Of a stretch of DNA of 64,000 bases, positions 1 through 8,399 are shown piece by piece. This DNA is from Terriglobia bacterium. Lineage in GTDB: Bacteria > Acidobacteriota > Terriglobia > Bryobacterales > Bryobacteraceae. The DNA lies in the NCBI GenBank assembly GCA_020073445.1, contig JAIQFE010000001.1, forward strand, positions 310,001-374,000. The letters are read 5' to 3'. The translations under genes were made by a program, and so were the position numbers. Within the stretch, counting starts at the first letter, position 1. Each line of letters opens with the position of its first letter. The notes beneath the pieces were generated by a model that was not told the origin of the DNA, made no database searches, and saw only the letters and a list, made by a program, of their open reading frames with translations.

Positions 1-2
1 TC

Positions 3-263
3 ACCCAGGACGTGCTGCCGTTCTCGAACACGGTGACCGAGCGCGAAGCGAAGGTGTTCGGGGCGAACAAGATCGGTCTGGAGCGCCGGGGGTTCACACC
101 TGACGCCATCGACGCGCTGCACAAGGCATTCCGTTTGCTCACCCGCGCGGGACTCAACACCTCGCAGGCAGTAGAAAGCATTCGCGAGGAGATCACCGGT
201 TCGCCTGAAGTGAACGAGCTGCTGGAATTCATTGCGGCGTCGCAGCGCGGGTTCATAAAGTAA
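3..263 (+). CDS. lpxA: LpxA, acyl-ACP--UDP-GlcNAc O-acyltransferase, C-terminal part (5' end outside window)
   Basis: The frame is open from the first bases, so the gene begins upstream; 86 residues are visible. They match the end of LpxA: the last beta-helix residues followed by the all-helical C-terminal domain, with the typical NKIGLERRGF hinge. LpxA puts the first R-3-hydroxyacyl chain on UDP-GlcNAc in the cytoplasm, the first step of lipid A synthesis. The stop is 4 bp before lpxI, so the two are almost certainly co-transcribed. The in-frame GTG at base 12 is internal, because the conserved sequence continues upstream of it. A second full-length LpxA homologue lies at 12765-13553. The His active-site region is not visible here. 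Confidence 0.88.
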   Translation, partial: TQDVLPFSNTVTEREAKVFGANKIGLERRGFTPDAIDALHKAFRLLTRAGLNTSQAVESIREEITGSPEVNELLEFIAASQRGFIK

Positions 264-267
264 CTCC

Positions 268-1095
268 ATGCCTTTGGGCCCGCCATTAGGAATGATCGCC
301 GGCAACGGACGCTTCCCCGTGCTCGCGCTGGAAGCGGCGCGCAAAGCGGGGATGGAAGTGGTCGCTATCGCGATCAAGGAAGAAGCGTCGCCCGAAATCG
401 AAAAGTTGGCCGCGCGCTGCCACTGGATATCGTTGGGCGCCCTCAGCAAGCTGATCGACATCTGCAAGCAGGAAGGCATCCGCCAAGTGATGATGTGCGG
501 GCAAGTGAAGCACGTCAAGATTTTCTCTTCCATCGTGCCGGACTGGCGTTTGGTGAAGCTTCTGGCATCGCTCGAAGCCAAGAATACCGAGGCGTTGATC
601 GGCGGCGTGGCCAAGATCCTGGCGGACGAAGGCATCACGCTCACTGATTCGACGTTGCTGCTAAAAGAACTTCTCGCACCCGAAGGAGTGCTGACGCGCC
701 GCAAGCCATCCTCCGATGAGGAGCGCGATATCGCCTACGGCCGCCGCATTGCCGGCGCGCTTTCCGAGCACGATGTCGGGCAAAGCGTCGCCATCGCCGA
801 ACGGGCTTGCGTGGCCGTCGAAGCCATGGAGGGCACCGACGCAATGCTTCGCCGGGCGGCCTCACTGGTCGCTTCAGAAGAGATGGGCGGGAAACCTCTG
901 CGGCTGGTCAAAGGATCGCGGCGGCGCCAGCACCTGCTGTTCGACGTCCCCGTGGTTGGGCCTCAAACTATCGACGTAATGCGCGAGACCGGGACCACGG
1001 CCCTGGCGATCGACGCGGGCCGCACGCTGCTGCTCGATCGCGACGAACTGCTCTCGCGCGCCAATGCGGCAGGTATCACCATCATCGCAGGGTAA
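268..1095 (+). CDS. lpxI: LpxI, UDP-2,3-diacylglucosamine diphosphatase
   Basis: This 275-residue protein matches the LpxI (DUF1009) family. It has the N-terminal GMIAGNGRFP motif, a central MMCGQVKH segment, and the C-terminal DVPVVGPQTI and GRTLLLDR motifs. LpxI hydrolyses UDP-2,3-diacylglucosamine to lipid X and UMP, replacing LpxH in many alpha-proteobacteria and other phyla. It starts with ATG 4 bp after the LpxA stop, which fits an lpxA-lpxI lipid A operon. The length is normal for the family. No defects were seen. Confidence 0.93.
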   Translation: MPLGPPLGMIAGNGRFPVLALEAARKAGMEVVAIAIKEEASPEIEKLAARCHWISLGALSKLIDICKQEGIRQVMMCGQVKHVKIFSSIVPDWRLVKLLASLEAKNTEALIGGVAKILADEGITLTDSTLLLKELLAPEGVLTRRKPSSDEERDIAYGRRIAGALSEHDVGQSVAIAERACVAVEAMEGTDAMLRRAASLVASEEMGGKPLRLVKGSRRRQHLLFDVPVVGPQTIDVMRETGTTALAIDAGRTLLLDRDELLSRANAAGITIIAG

Positions 1096-1167
1096 TTGCG
1101 TAGGACTCTCTAAGTAGAAATCCCTAAGCCGCTCCTGCTTCTATTTTCGAGGGCCGATATATCGATC

Positions 1168-1995
1168 GTGGATACTTTCTCCCGGTCCTGGGACATGATT
1201 GGCGAGAGTTTCGCGGTCCTTCGCAAGGACAAGAAGCTGGTACTGTTTCCGATTTTGAGCGGCATGTCCACGCTGGCGATCGCGGCCATGTACTTTCTGC
1301 CGCTGTTCCACATGGGCGTTCTCGAGCAGTACAAGGCGTACCGCACGGTGGACCCCACAGTCTATGCGTGGCTGTTCCTGTGGTATTGCACCAACTATTT
1401 CGTGATCATTTTCTTCAACTGCGCTCTCGCGGCGTGCGCGCAAATTCGCTTTGGCGGCGGCGAACCGACGATCGGTGCGGGCATGGCCCAGGCCGGCTGG
1501 AAGATCCCCAGCATTCTGATGTGGGCCGTGGTGGCGAGCACGGTCGGCATCATCCTTCACGCGATTGAAGAACGCTCATCATGGTTAGGCAAGATCGTCA
1601 GCGCAACACTGGGCATCGCGTGGGCGATGGCGACGTACCTGATCGTACCGGTGCTGATTTTCGAGGACGACGGCGTGTTTGGTTCGATCCAGCGTTCCGG
1701 TGAACTACTGCGCCAGACGTGGGGAGAGCAGATCGTCAGCGGTTTCGGCTTCGGCCTGCCCTCGCTGTTGCTGGCGGTTCCCGGGATCCTTCTGGGAATG
1801 GTCGGCTTTAAGCTACATCCGCTCGGATTCCTGATCGCGGTGCCCTACTTCCTGTTGCTGAGCGCGGTGATGAGCGCCGTGCGCGGGATTTTTACGGTCG
1901 CTCTGTACCGCTACGCAACCGCGGGAGAAGCGCCCGCCGGATTCTCCTGCAGCAGTTTCAAGGAAGCGTTCGTCGACAAACCGAGCCGGTACTAG
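1168..1995 (+). CDS. DUF6159-family integral membrane protein
   Basis: 275 residues starting with GTG. A short cytoplasmic N-terminus (SRSWDMIGESFAVLRKDKKL) precedes about six hydrophobic segments, near residues 28-48, 70-92, 110-130, 145-165, 190-212 and 218-240. The N-terminal W-x-hydrophobic pattern followed by several transmembrane helices matches what I recognise as DUF6159, a family without an assigned reaction. The gene stands 72 bp after lpxI and converges with the ABC ATPase gene 9 bp downstream. The function is unknown, and the membrane location is a prediction from hydrophobicity. Confidence 0.75.
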   Translation: MDTFSRSWDMIGESFAVLRKDKKLVLFPILSGMSTLAIAAMYFLPLFHMGVLEQYKAYRTVDPTVYAWLFLWYCTNYFVIIFFNCALAACAQIRFGGGEPTIGAGMAQAGWKIPSILMWAVVASTVGIILHAIEERSSWLGKIVSATLGIAWAMATYLIVPVLIFEDDGVFGSIQRSGELLRQTWGEQIVSGFGFGLPSLLLAVPGILLGMVGFKLHPLGFLIAVPYFLLLSAVMSAVRGIFTVALYRYATAGEAPAGFSCSSFKEAFVDKPSRY

Positions 1996-2004
1996 GTTTT
2001 TCGG

Positions 2005-2670
2005 TCACGCCTTCTCGATCCAGCCGTCGGCGATCTGGATCACCCGTTTACCGTACGAGGCGTTCGACTCCGAATGCGTCACCTGGATGATCGTGGTGCC
2101 GGATTCGTTGAGTTTCCGGAAAACTTCCATAATCTCTTTGGCCTGGTTGGAGTGAAGGTTGCCCGTGGGCTCGTCGGCAAGGATCACCTTCGGATTGGCG
2201 ATGATCGCCCGCGCGACGCCTACCAGCTGCTGCTGCCCGCCCGATAACTGATTCGGAAACAGGTCTTTCTTCCCGACCATCTGAAACCGGTCCAGCACGT
2301 CGCAGACGGCGGCGTCGCGCTCGGATTTGCGGACGTTGCGGTAGGACAGCGGGATTTCCAGATTCTCGTAGACGGTCAGCGAATCCAGCAGATGATAGCT
2401 CTGGAACACGAAACCGAAATACTTCTTGTAGATCTCGTCGCGATCCTTCTTCTTCATCGCGTGGATCGGGTAATCCAGAAAATGATACTCGCCGGTCCAG
2501 CTGCTGTCGTGCATTCCGATCAGGTGCAGCAGCGTCGACTTGCCCGCCCCGGAAGGACCCATGATCGAGACGAAATCGCCCTCCTGAATATCTACGTCGA
2601 TGCGGCGGAGGACGAACGTCTTGGTCGCGCCGTGCTGAAAAAACTTCTCGACGTTACGGAGCCGAATCAT
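2005..2670 (-). CDS. ABC transporter ATP-binding protein, LolD/MacB type
   Basis: 221 residues with Walker [10 protein letters not shown] (about 39-47), Q-loop [10 protein letters not shown], signature LSGGQQQ, Walker [12 protein letters not shown] and H-loop THSES. This is the LolD/MacB/FtsE group, which couples ATP hydrolysis to periplasmic lipoprotein or substrate movement. Two positions depart from the usual family sequence. The signature continues [10 protein letters not shown] where QQQRV is typical, and the D-loop reads NLHS where NLDS is typical. No permease is adjacent; a LolC/E-like permease lies at 31658-32887. The gene starts 11 bp after the gatB stop, so translation probably follows gatB. 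The partner and cargo are not determinable. Confidence 0.86.
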   Translation of the reverse strand: MIRLRNVEKFFQHGATKTFVLRRIDVDIQEGDFVSIMGPSGAGKSTLLHLIGMHDSSWTGEYHFLDYPIHAMKKKDRDEIYKKYFGFVFQSYHLLDSLTVYENLEIPLSYRNVRKSERDAAVCDVLDRFQMVGKKDLFPNQLSGGQQQLVGVARAIIANPKVILADEPTGNLHSNQAKEIMEVFRKLNESGTTIIQVTHSESNASYGKRVIQIADGWIEKA

Positions 2671-2681
2671 CTTGAATGTGC

Positions 2682-4166
2682 CTACAGTTTTTCTTTCAGA
2701 AGCCTGGTGACCGCAGCCGGATCGGCCTGGCCGCGGCTGGCCTTCATCACCTGGCCAAGGAAGAAATTCATCACCGTGGTCTTGCCGCTGCGGTATTGTT
2801 CGAGCTGCTTGGGATTCGTGGCGATAACTTCATCGATGATCTTGCCGAGCGCACCTTCGTCGCTGATCTGGGTGAGGCCTTCCTCCGCCATGATCACATC
2901 CGGTTCCTTCCCGGTGGTGAACATCTTCGGAAAGATCTCCTTCGCTAGTTTTCCGGAAATCTTTCCCTGAGACACCATGCCGACCAGGCTTCCCAAAGTT
3001 CCAGAAGAAATTGGCGACTCCTTGATGTCCTTGCCAGCTTCCTTCAGGGAGTATGTAAGGTCCCCGATGATCCAGTTTGCTGCCGCTTGCGGATCTCCAG
3101 AGCTAGTAGCCGTCCCCTCGAAGTAAACGCTTGTGGCGGAGTCCTGCGTCAACGCCTGTGCGACCGCTGGTTGAATCTTGTAGTCCTTGATGAAACGCGC
3201 ACGGCGTGCCGCGGGAAGCTCCGGCATCTTGCTCTGGATATCGCTCAGCCAGGTTTCGCTGATTCGCAGAGGAACCAGGTCGGGCTCGGGGAAGTAGCGA
3301 TAGTCATGCGCGTGCTCTTTGCTGCGCATGCTCACGGTTTCGCCGGTCTCCGGATTGAACAGGCGAGTCTCCTGCAGCACCCGCCCGCCGCTTTCGAGGA
3401 TCCCTACCTGCCGTTCGATCTCCTGATCCACGGCCATTTTCAAAAAGCGGAAGGAGTTCAGATTCTTGACTTCGGCCTTGGTACCGAACTTTTCCGCGCC
3501 TTTCAGCCGGACACTGACGTTGGCATCGCAGCGCAGATGCCCCTTTTCCATGTCGCAACTAGATACTTCCACGTACTGTAATACTTGTTTGATCGCGGTT
3601 AGATACGCATGGGCCTCGTCGGCACTGCGGATATCCGGATCGCTGACGATTTCGATCAAGGGCGTTCCCGAACGGTTCAGATCCACATACGTGTAGCGCT
3701 CCGAATCCTTGAAACCTTCGTGGATGCTCTTCCCGGCGTCGTCTTCCATGTGGACGCGCGTGATCCCGATCCGCTTATGGACGCCGCCCACTTCGATGTC
3801 GACAAAACCGTGCTCGGCTAGCGGCTGATCGTACTGCGAAATCTGGTAGCCCTTAGGCAGATCCGGATAGAAGTAGTTCTTACGGGCGAAAATCGACCGA
3901 GGATTGACCCGGCAGTTCAGCGCCAGCGAGGCCTCGATCGCGAGTTCGACGGCGTGGCGGCTCAGGACCGGAAGAGCGCCGGGCAGCCCCAGGCAGACCG
4001 GACAAACGTTGGTATTGGGCGGCGCGCCAAAGCTGGTTGGACAGCCACAGAAAATCTTGGTCCGGGTAGCGAGCTGGACGTGCACTTCCAGGCCGATCAC
4101 CGGCTCGTACCGGGCGATCGCCTCAGGAGTTACGGCGGTTGTCATGCTCGACGCCATGAAAGTCAT
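2682..4166 (-). CDS. gatB: GatB, Asp-tRNA(Asn)/Glu-tRNA(Gln) amidotransferase subunit B
   Basis: GatB is the tRNA-binding kinase/transamidation subunit of GatCAB, which converts misacylated Glu-tRNA-Gln and Asp-tRNA-Asn. The family start VIGLEVHVQL, zinc-site cysteines in the FCGCP and CPVCLG segments, and the KNYFYPDLPKGYQISQYD block are all present, and the C-terminal YqeY-like domain ends in TRLLKEKL. The open frame extends upstream to 4427, but the homology begins only near the ATGs at 4166, 4157 and 4145. I chose 4166 because GGAGGGG lies 13 bases upstream; 4157 is equally possible. That gives about 494 residues. gatA and gatC are not in the window. Confidence 0.95.
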   Translation of the reverse strand: MTFMASSMTTAVTPEAIARYEPVIGLEVHVQLATRTKIFCGCPTSFGAPPNTNVCPVCLGLPGALPVLSRHAVELAIEASLALNCRVNPRSIFARKNYFYPDLPKGYQISQYDQPLAEHGFVDIEVGGVHKRIGITRVHMEDDAGKSIHEGFKDSERYTYVDLNRSGTPLIEIVSDPDIRSADEAHAYLTAIKQVLQYVEVSSCDMEKGHLRCDANVSVRLKGAEKFGTKAEVKNLNSFRFLKMAVDQEIERQVGILESGGRVLQETRLFNPETGETVSMRSKEHAHDYRYFPEPDLVPLRISETWLSDIQSKMPELPAARRARFIKDYKIQPAVAQALTQDSATSVYFEGTATSSGDPQAAANWIIGDLTYSLKEAGKDIKESPISSGTLGSLVGMVSQGKISGKLAKEIFPKMFTTGKEPDVIMAEEGLTQISDEGALGKIIDEVIATNPKQLEQYRSGKTTVMNFFLGQVMKASRGQADPAAVTRLLKEKL

Positions 4167-4248
4167 TATACCGGCCAGGCCCCTCCGGCTGATAAAATTC
4201 CAGGAACATTCCCGCCAAAGAGGACGTAGGGGAGAACAGGGTGCTGCA

Positions 4249-4938
4249 ATGCTGAAACGTATCTTGTTGACGGTTGGGATCGTCGTTCTGACCGGGTGTG
4301 GGGATAACATCCGCCTGGGACCGATGGAGCATGAGACCAAGACCCTGGATCTGGATAAATCCGAAATGACGCGGGCGGAACTCAAGATGGGCGCGGGCGA
4401 AATGCGCGTCGCCGGCGGCGCAGTCAAGCTGATGGAAGGGAACTTCGACTATAACGATCCGGGCTCGAAGCCGCAGGTGGAATATCACTCGACGGGCGTG
4501 CGGAGCGATATCGAAATCCAGCCGTCGGGAACGGTCCAGCACGGGGAGAGCAAATGGGACGTGCGCTTCAATGACTCCGTGGGCATGGATCTAGTCGTAA
4601 AGATGGGCGCCGGCAAAGCGCACCTCGACCTGGGAACTCTGAATCTGCGTAGCGTCGCTTTCGACCTGGGCGCCGGGGAAGTGGACGCGGATTTGCGCGG
4701 CCATCCCAAGCGCAGTTACGACGTGCGGATCAACGGCGGCGTCGGTCAAGCGACCATTCACCTGCCGAAGAGCGTCGGGATCTCCGCCACGGCAGCCGGC
4801 GGCATCGGCGAGATCAACGTCAGCGGGCTGGAGAAACGCAACGGCCGCTGGATCAACCCCGGTCACGAGAATGATCCCGTGAACATCCGCCTGGACGTGA
4901 AGGGCGGCGTCGGCGAGATCGACCTGGTAGCGGAGTAA
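4249..4938 (+). CDS. Putative lipoprotein with toast-rack/DUF2154-like adhesin-type beta domain
   Basis: 229 residues starting at ATG 4249, preceded by GGGGAG. The N-terminus is a lipoprotein signal (VLTGC, lipidated Cys17). The rest is rich in glycine-containing beta strands, with repeated GAGE and GGVGEID-like turns (MGAGEMRVAGG, LGAGEVDADL, GGIGEINVSG). This resembles the toast-rack N-terminal/LiaF-like and DUF4097 beta-solenoid folds. The likely location is the outer or inner membrane periplasmic face. The gene is divergent from gatB and followed 24 bp later by rfbC. Function unknown; the fold assignment is from pattern only. Confidence 0.7.
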   Translation: MLKRILLTVGIVVLTGCGDNIRLGPMEHETKTLDLDKSEMTRAELKMGAGEMRVAGGAVKLMEGNFDYNDPGSKPQVEYHSTGVRSDIEIQPSGTVQHGESKWDVRFNDSVGMDLVVKMGAGKAHLDLGTLNLRSVAFDLGAGEVDADLRGHPKRSYDVRINGGVGQATIHLPKSVGISATAAGGIGEINVSGLEKRNGRWINPGHENDPVNIRLDVKGGVGEIDLVAE

Positions 4939-4962
4939 CCGTTCGCGCTAACCTAACAAGTA

Positions 4963-5517
4963 GTGAGCGCCAGCGCCGCAGAGTCAATCCGTATTTCCGT
5001 TCCTAAGTGCGATCCCGGTATCGGGCATGTGATCCGCACTTCGGATTCAGCCGACCTGATCGACGGCGTGATCCTGCGTCCGTTCGACTTGTGGCCCGAC
5101 GACCGCGGCTACTTCCTGGAAGTCGCACGGATCGGCCAAGGTTTGGCCGCCGGATTTCCGGCCGAGAGCACGCAGGTTTCCGCAGCGCTGAGCTATCCGG
5201 GCACTATCAAGGCCTTTCATTATCATCTGCATCAAACCGACCTGTGGGTTCCAGCCACAGGTATGTTTCAAGTGACTTTGGTGGATCTGCGTCCGGAATC
5301 CCGCACCTTCGGTCGCAAGAATACGATGTACGCGGGTGCACTGAAGCCCTGGCAGTTCCTGATTCCACCCGGCGTGGGGCACGGCTACAAAATCATCGGC
5401 GAGCAGCCCGCGATCCTGGTCTACGTAACCAATCGCCTGTACAATCCCAAGGACGAAGGGCGCGTCGCTTACAACGACCCCTCCATCGCCTACGATTGGG
5501 AGCTCCAACACAAGTAA
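4963..5517 (+). CDS. rfbC: dTDP-4-dehydrorhamnose 3,5-epimerase family protein
   Basis: 184 residues from a GTG start. The cupin-type core DLWPDDRGYFLEV, IKAFHYHLHQTDLW, LVDLRPESRTFG and LIPPGVGHGYKIIGE follows RfbC/RmlC, which epimerises dTDP-4-keto-6-deoxyglucose at C3 and C5. The histidine motif is diverged from the usual RGLHYQ, so the exact substrate could differ. The stop overlaps the rfbB start as TAATG, which pairs it tightly with the 4,6-dehydratase. No rfbA or rfbD is adjacent, so the full dTDP-rhamnose pathway would need genes elsewhere. Confidence 0.88.
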   Translation: MSASAAESIRISVPKCDPGIGHVIRTSDSADLIDGVILRPFDLWPDDRGYFLEVARIGQGLAAGFPAESTQVSAALSYPGTIKAFHYHLHQTDLWVPATGMFQVTLVDLRPESRTFGRKNTMYAGALKPWQFLIPPGVGHGYKIIGEQPAILVYVTNRLYNPKDEGRVAYNDPSIAYDWELQHK

Positions 5518-6536
5518 TGAAGTTCCTGGTCACCGGAGGCGCCGGCTTCATCGGAAGTGCGTTCATCCGTTTACTATTGGGCGATCCCGATGCCTCGCGT
5601 CGGGTGGTAAATCTCGACAAGCTCACCTATGCGGGAAATCTCGAGAACCTGGCGACGATCGCGGGTGATTCGCGCTACCGCTTCGTTCACGGCGATATCT
5701 GCGACGCCGCACTGGTGAACGCGCTGGTGGCTGAAGAGAAACCGGACGTGATCGTGAATGTCGCGGCCGAGTCGCATGTCGACCGCAGTATTCTTTCGCC
5801 GGCTCCAGTGTTCGAAACCAACCTGCGCGGAACGTTCACGCTGCTGGAGGCGGCGCGCACTCACCAGACTCCGCGGTATCTGCAGGTATCAACCGACGAA
5901 GTCTATGGGAGCATCGATCCGCCGCACGAAGCCGACGAGAATTATCCGCTTCGCGCCAGCAGCCCTTATTCGGCATCGAAGGCGGGCGCGGATCTACTCG
6001 CCCTGTCGTACTTCGTGACGTATAAGATGCCGGTGAGCGTAACCCGCGCTTCGAACAACTACGGCCCGTATCATTTCCCTGAGAAACTCATTCCGCTGAT
6101 GATTTCGAATGCCATGGAGGACAAACCTCTTCCGATTTACGGCGACGGCCAGCAAATACGCGACTGGTTGTACGTCGACGACCACGCCCGGGCCATCCTG
6201 GCGGTGATCGAGCGTGGCCGCGCCGGAGAGATTTACAACATCGGCGGCAGCCGCGCGCTGCCGAACCTCGATGTGGTGCGCAAGATCCTGGCAGCGGTGG
6301 GAAAGCCGGAAAGCCTGATGCAGACAGTGAAGGATCGCCCCGGGCACGATCGCCGGTACGCTCTTTCCAGCGAGAAACTGATGCGCGAAACTGGCTGGAC
6401 GGCTCGGGTAGCCTTCGAAGATGGTCTGCGCGCGACCATCGAATGGTACCGGTCGAATACGGCCTGGACCGCGCATGTCAAGAGCGGCGAGTATCAGAAG
6501 TATTACCAAAGCAACTATGGCGGCCGCGCGGTTTAG
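5517..6536 (+). CDS. rfbB: dTDP-glucose 4,6-dehydratase
   Basis: 339 residues of the extended SDR family. The NAD-binding TGGAGFIGS motif is near residues 6-14, the dehydratase triad T126-D127-E128 sits in STDEVYG, and the catalytic pair Y151/K155 sits in YSASK. It converts dTDP-glucose to dTDP-4-keto-6-deoxyglucose. The ATG at 5517 overlaps the rfbC stop by one base. The frame continues open for 510 bases upstream, but that part overlaps rfbC and has no similarity, so it is not coding. The product feeds the epimerase encoded just upstream. Confidence 0.95.
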   Translation: MKFLVTGGAGFIGSAFIRLLLGDPDASRRVVNLDKLTYAGNLENLATIAGDSRYRFVHGDICDAALVNALVAEEKPDVIVNVAAESHVDRSILSPAPVFETNLRGTFTLLEAARTHQTPRYLQVSTDEVYGSIDPPHEADENYPLRASSPYSASKAGADLLALSYFVTYKMPVSVTRASNNYGPYHFPEKLIPLMISNAMEDKPLPIYGDGQQIRDWLYVDDHARAILAVIERGRAGEIYNIGGSRALPNLDVVRKILAAVGKPESLMQTVKDRPGHDRRYALSSEKLMRETGWTARVAFEDGLRATIEWYRSNTAWTAHVKSGEYQKYYQSNYGGRAV

Positions 6537-6589
6537 CTCCTCACTCACGTCAAATCGTTCGTAATATCATGATTTAGGGAGGAATCCGC

Positions 6590-8359
6590 GTGCGCTGGTT
6601 CCCGCTGGCCCTGCTTTTGGGCGCGTTCCTTGCTGACGCGCAAAACACGCCGCTGCCTGCCGCAAACACGGACTCCGGACAGAAAGTCCGCATCGAGGGG
6701 ACGATCCTCAGTTTGAATGGCGACCTGGTTCGCAAAGCCACTGTGCGCCTGCAGGGGACTGGGGGTCAGCCCGGCCAGCCGACTAGTTACATCGAAACCA
6801 CCGACAGCGCGGGCAAATTCATCTTTGACGACGTCGCTCCGGGCCGATACACGCTGTCGGCGGAGAAGCCGGGATTCGTAACCGCCCGATACGGCGCTCG
6901 GCCCAACGGACTCGGCGGCACGCCGCTCGATCTTACCGGCCGGACCGAGATGAAAGATCTGCAGGTTAAGCTGACTCCTCAGGGCGTCATCGCGGGAAGG
7001 GTAGTGGATAAGGACGGCGACCCGGTCGTTTCCGTGCAAGTGCAAGCGATGCGCTTCGCCTATACCGGAGGACGAAAGCAGCTGCAGCCAGCCGGCGGGA
7101 CAACAACCAATGATCTCGGTGAGTATCGCCTAATCAGTCTTGCACCGGGGCGCTATTACATCAGCGCTACCGACAACCGCCGCGCGATTCAGGGGTTCAT
7201 TCAAGAACGGCCTGGGCGGGCCGGGACCGTACCGGAAGGAAACATCACAACGTTTTATCCGAACGGAGCGGATGTTTCCGCCGCCGTTGCGGTGGATGTC
7301 GCGGCGGGTGCCGAGATGCGAGGCACGGACATCCGGTTGCTCCAGGGGAAAGTTTACACCGTGCGCGGCAAAACGGTGAATGCGTCCGGAGCGCCTCCAT
7401 CGGGCTTTCTGCAACTCATCCGTAAGGACAGTGGCGGCAATCTTCCTGCCATTCTGAACGGCGGCGGCTCCAGCCAGGTGCGGCCGGATGGAACTTTCGA
7501 ATTCCGCGGTATTCTTCAGGGAACGTATGTCCTGCAGTTAGCGCAAGTAAACTCGGTCAACGGTAATCCGGCCGCCGATCTGACTGGACGCATGGAAGTC
7601 ACCGTCGGCGACTCCGACATCGACAACCTGGAGTTGCCCCTGGTCCCTCACCCCGAAATCATGGGGACGGTGACACTGGAAGACGGTGATATCGCAAGTC
7701 TGGTCAAGCCCGCGCAGAAGACGCCGGGAGTAGCTGCCGCCGGAAACGCGGTGCGGCCACAGCCTGGCCGTCTGGCACTTACGCTCTTTCAAACTGAAAA
7801 CGGTTTCGGCATTGCCGTCACCGCTCAGGTGAAGGAAGACGGCACATTTCAATTCAGCTCCGTTGGCCTAGGCAGGTATGCTCTGAACGTGAATTCCCTG
7901 CCGCAAGGAACGTACCTGAAGTCGGCCCGCTTTGCAGGACAGGACGCAATCAAGGGATTCATCGACACAACCTCTGGTACAGGCGGAACGCTGGAACTGG
8001 TGCTCTCTTCGAAAAGCGCCGACATCGCAGGCTCGGTCCAGAACGATAAAGGAGAAGCCCAGTCAGGCGTGATGGTCACGTTATGGCCCAAGATTCCTGA
8101 TTCGAACCCCATTGGAGGAGTCCGGCCGGCCATGACCGATCCGAGCGGCGGATTCCAATTCAAAGGTCTCGCCCCGGGGGACTATTACGTCGCTGCCTGG
8201 GAGGATCTGGATCTAGGGCTCGTCCAAAGCGTCGATTTCCTGAGCCATTTCACCAGTGAAGCGACTGCGGTCACGTTGTCCGAGAGCAGCCATGAGAGCC
8301 GCGATGTCAAACTTGTGCCGGCCGACAAAATCGCCTCCGAGGTTGCCAAGCTACAGTAG
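6590..8359 (+). CDS. Exported carboxypeptidase-regulatory-like (beta-sandwich) repeat protein
   Basis: 589 residues from GTG 6590, preceded by AGGGAGGA at the correct spacing. An N-terminal signal peptide (WFPLALLLGAFLADAQ) is followed by repeated CarboxypepD_reg-type Ig-like units, each with a G-x-V...DxxGxFxFxxVxPGxY pattern. They are near residues 35-100, 130-200, 240-330 and 470-570. Such proteins are abundant in Acidobacteriota and usually lie on the surface or in the periplasm, as carbohydrate- or protein-binding scaffolds. There is no TonB-dependent barrel domain and no catalytic motif. Downstream is murJ, 40 bp away; a functional link is not evident. Confidence 0.8.
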   Translation: MRWFPLALLLGAFLADAQNTPLPAANTDSGQKVRIEGTILSLNGDLVRKATVRLQGTGGQPGQPTSYIETTDSAGKFIFDDVAPGRYTLSAEKPGFVTARYGARPNGLGGTPLDLTGRTEMKDLQVKLTPQGVIAGRVVDKDGDPVVSVQVQAMRFAYTGGRKQLQPAGGTTTNDLGEYRLISLAPGRYYISATDNRRAIQGFIQERPGRAGTVPEGNITTFYPNGADVSAAVAVDVAAGAEMRGTDIRLLQGKVYTVRGKTVNASGAPPSGFLQLIRKDSGGNLPAILNGGGSSQVRPDGTFEFRGILQGTYVLQLAQVNSVNGNPAADLTGRMEVTVGDSDIDNLELPLVPHPEIMGTVTLEDGDIASLVKPAQKTPGVAAAGNAVRPQPGRLALTLFQTENGFGIAVTAQVKEDGTFQFSSVGLGRYALNVNSLPQGTYLKSARFAGQDAIKGFIDTTSGTGGTLELVLSSKSADIAGSVQNDKGEAQSGVMVTLWPKIPDSNPIGGVRPAMTDPSGGFQFKGLAPGDYYVAAWEDLDLGLVQSVDFLSHFTSEATAVTLSESSHESRDVKLVPADKIASEVAKLQ

Positions 8360-8399
8360 CGAAAACGGCGTGTTCATGGGGGTGTGATACCGTGCGGAG

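Noticed and set aside
5007-5516. Long 5' extension of the rfbB open frame
   Set aside because: It overlaps rfbC completely in another frame and has no similarity to dehydratases; the true start is the ATG at 5517.
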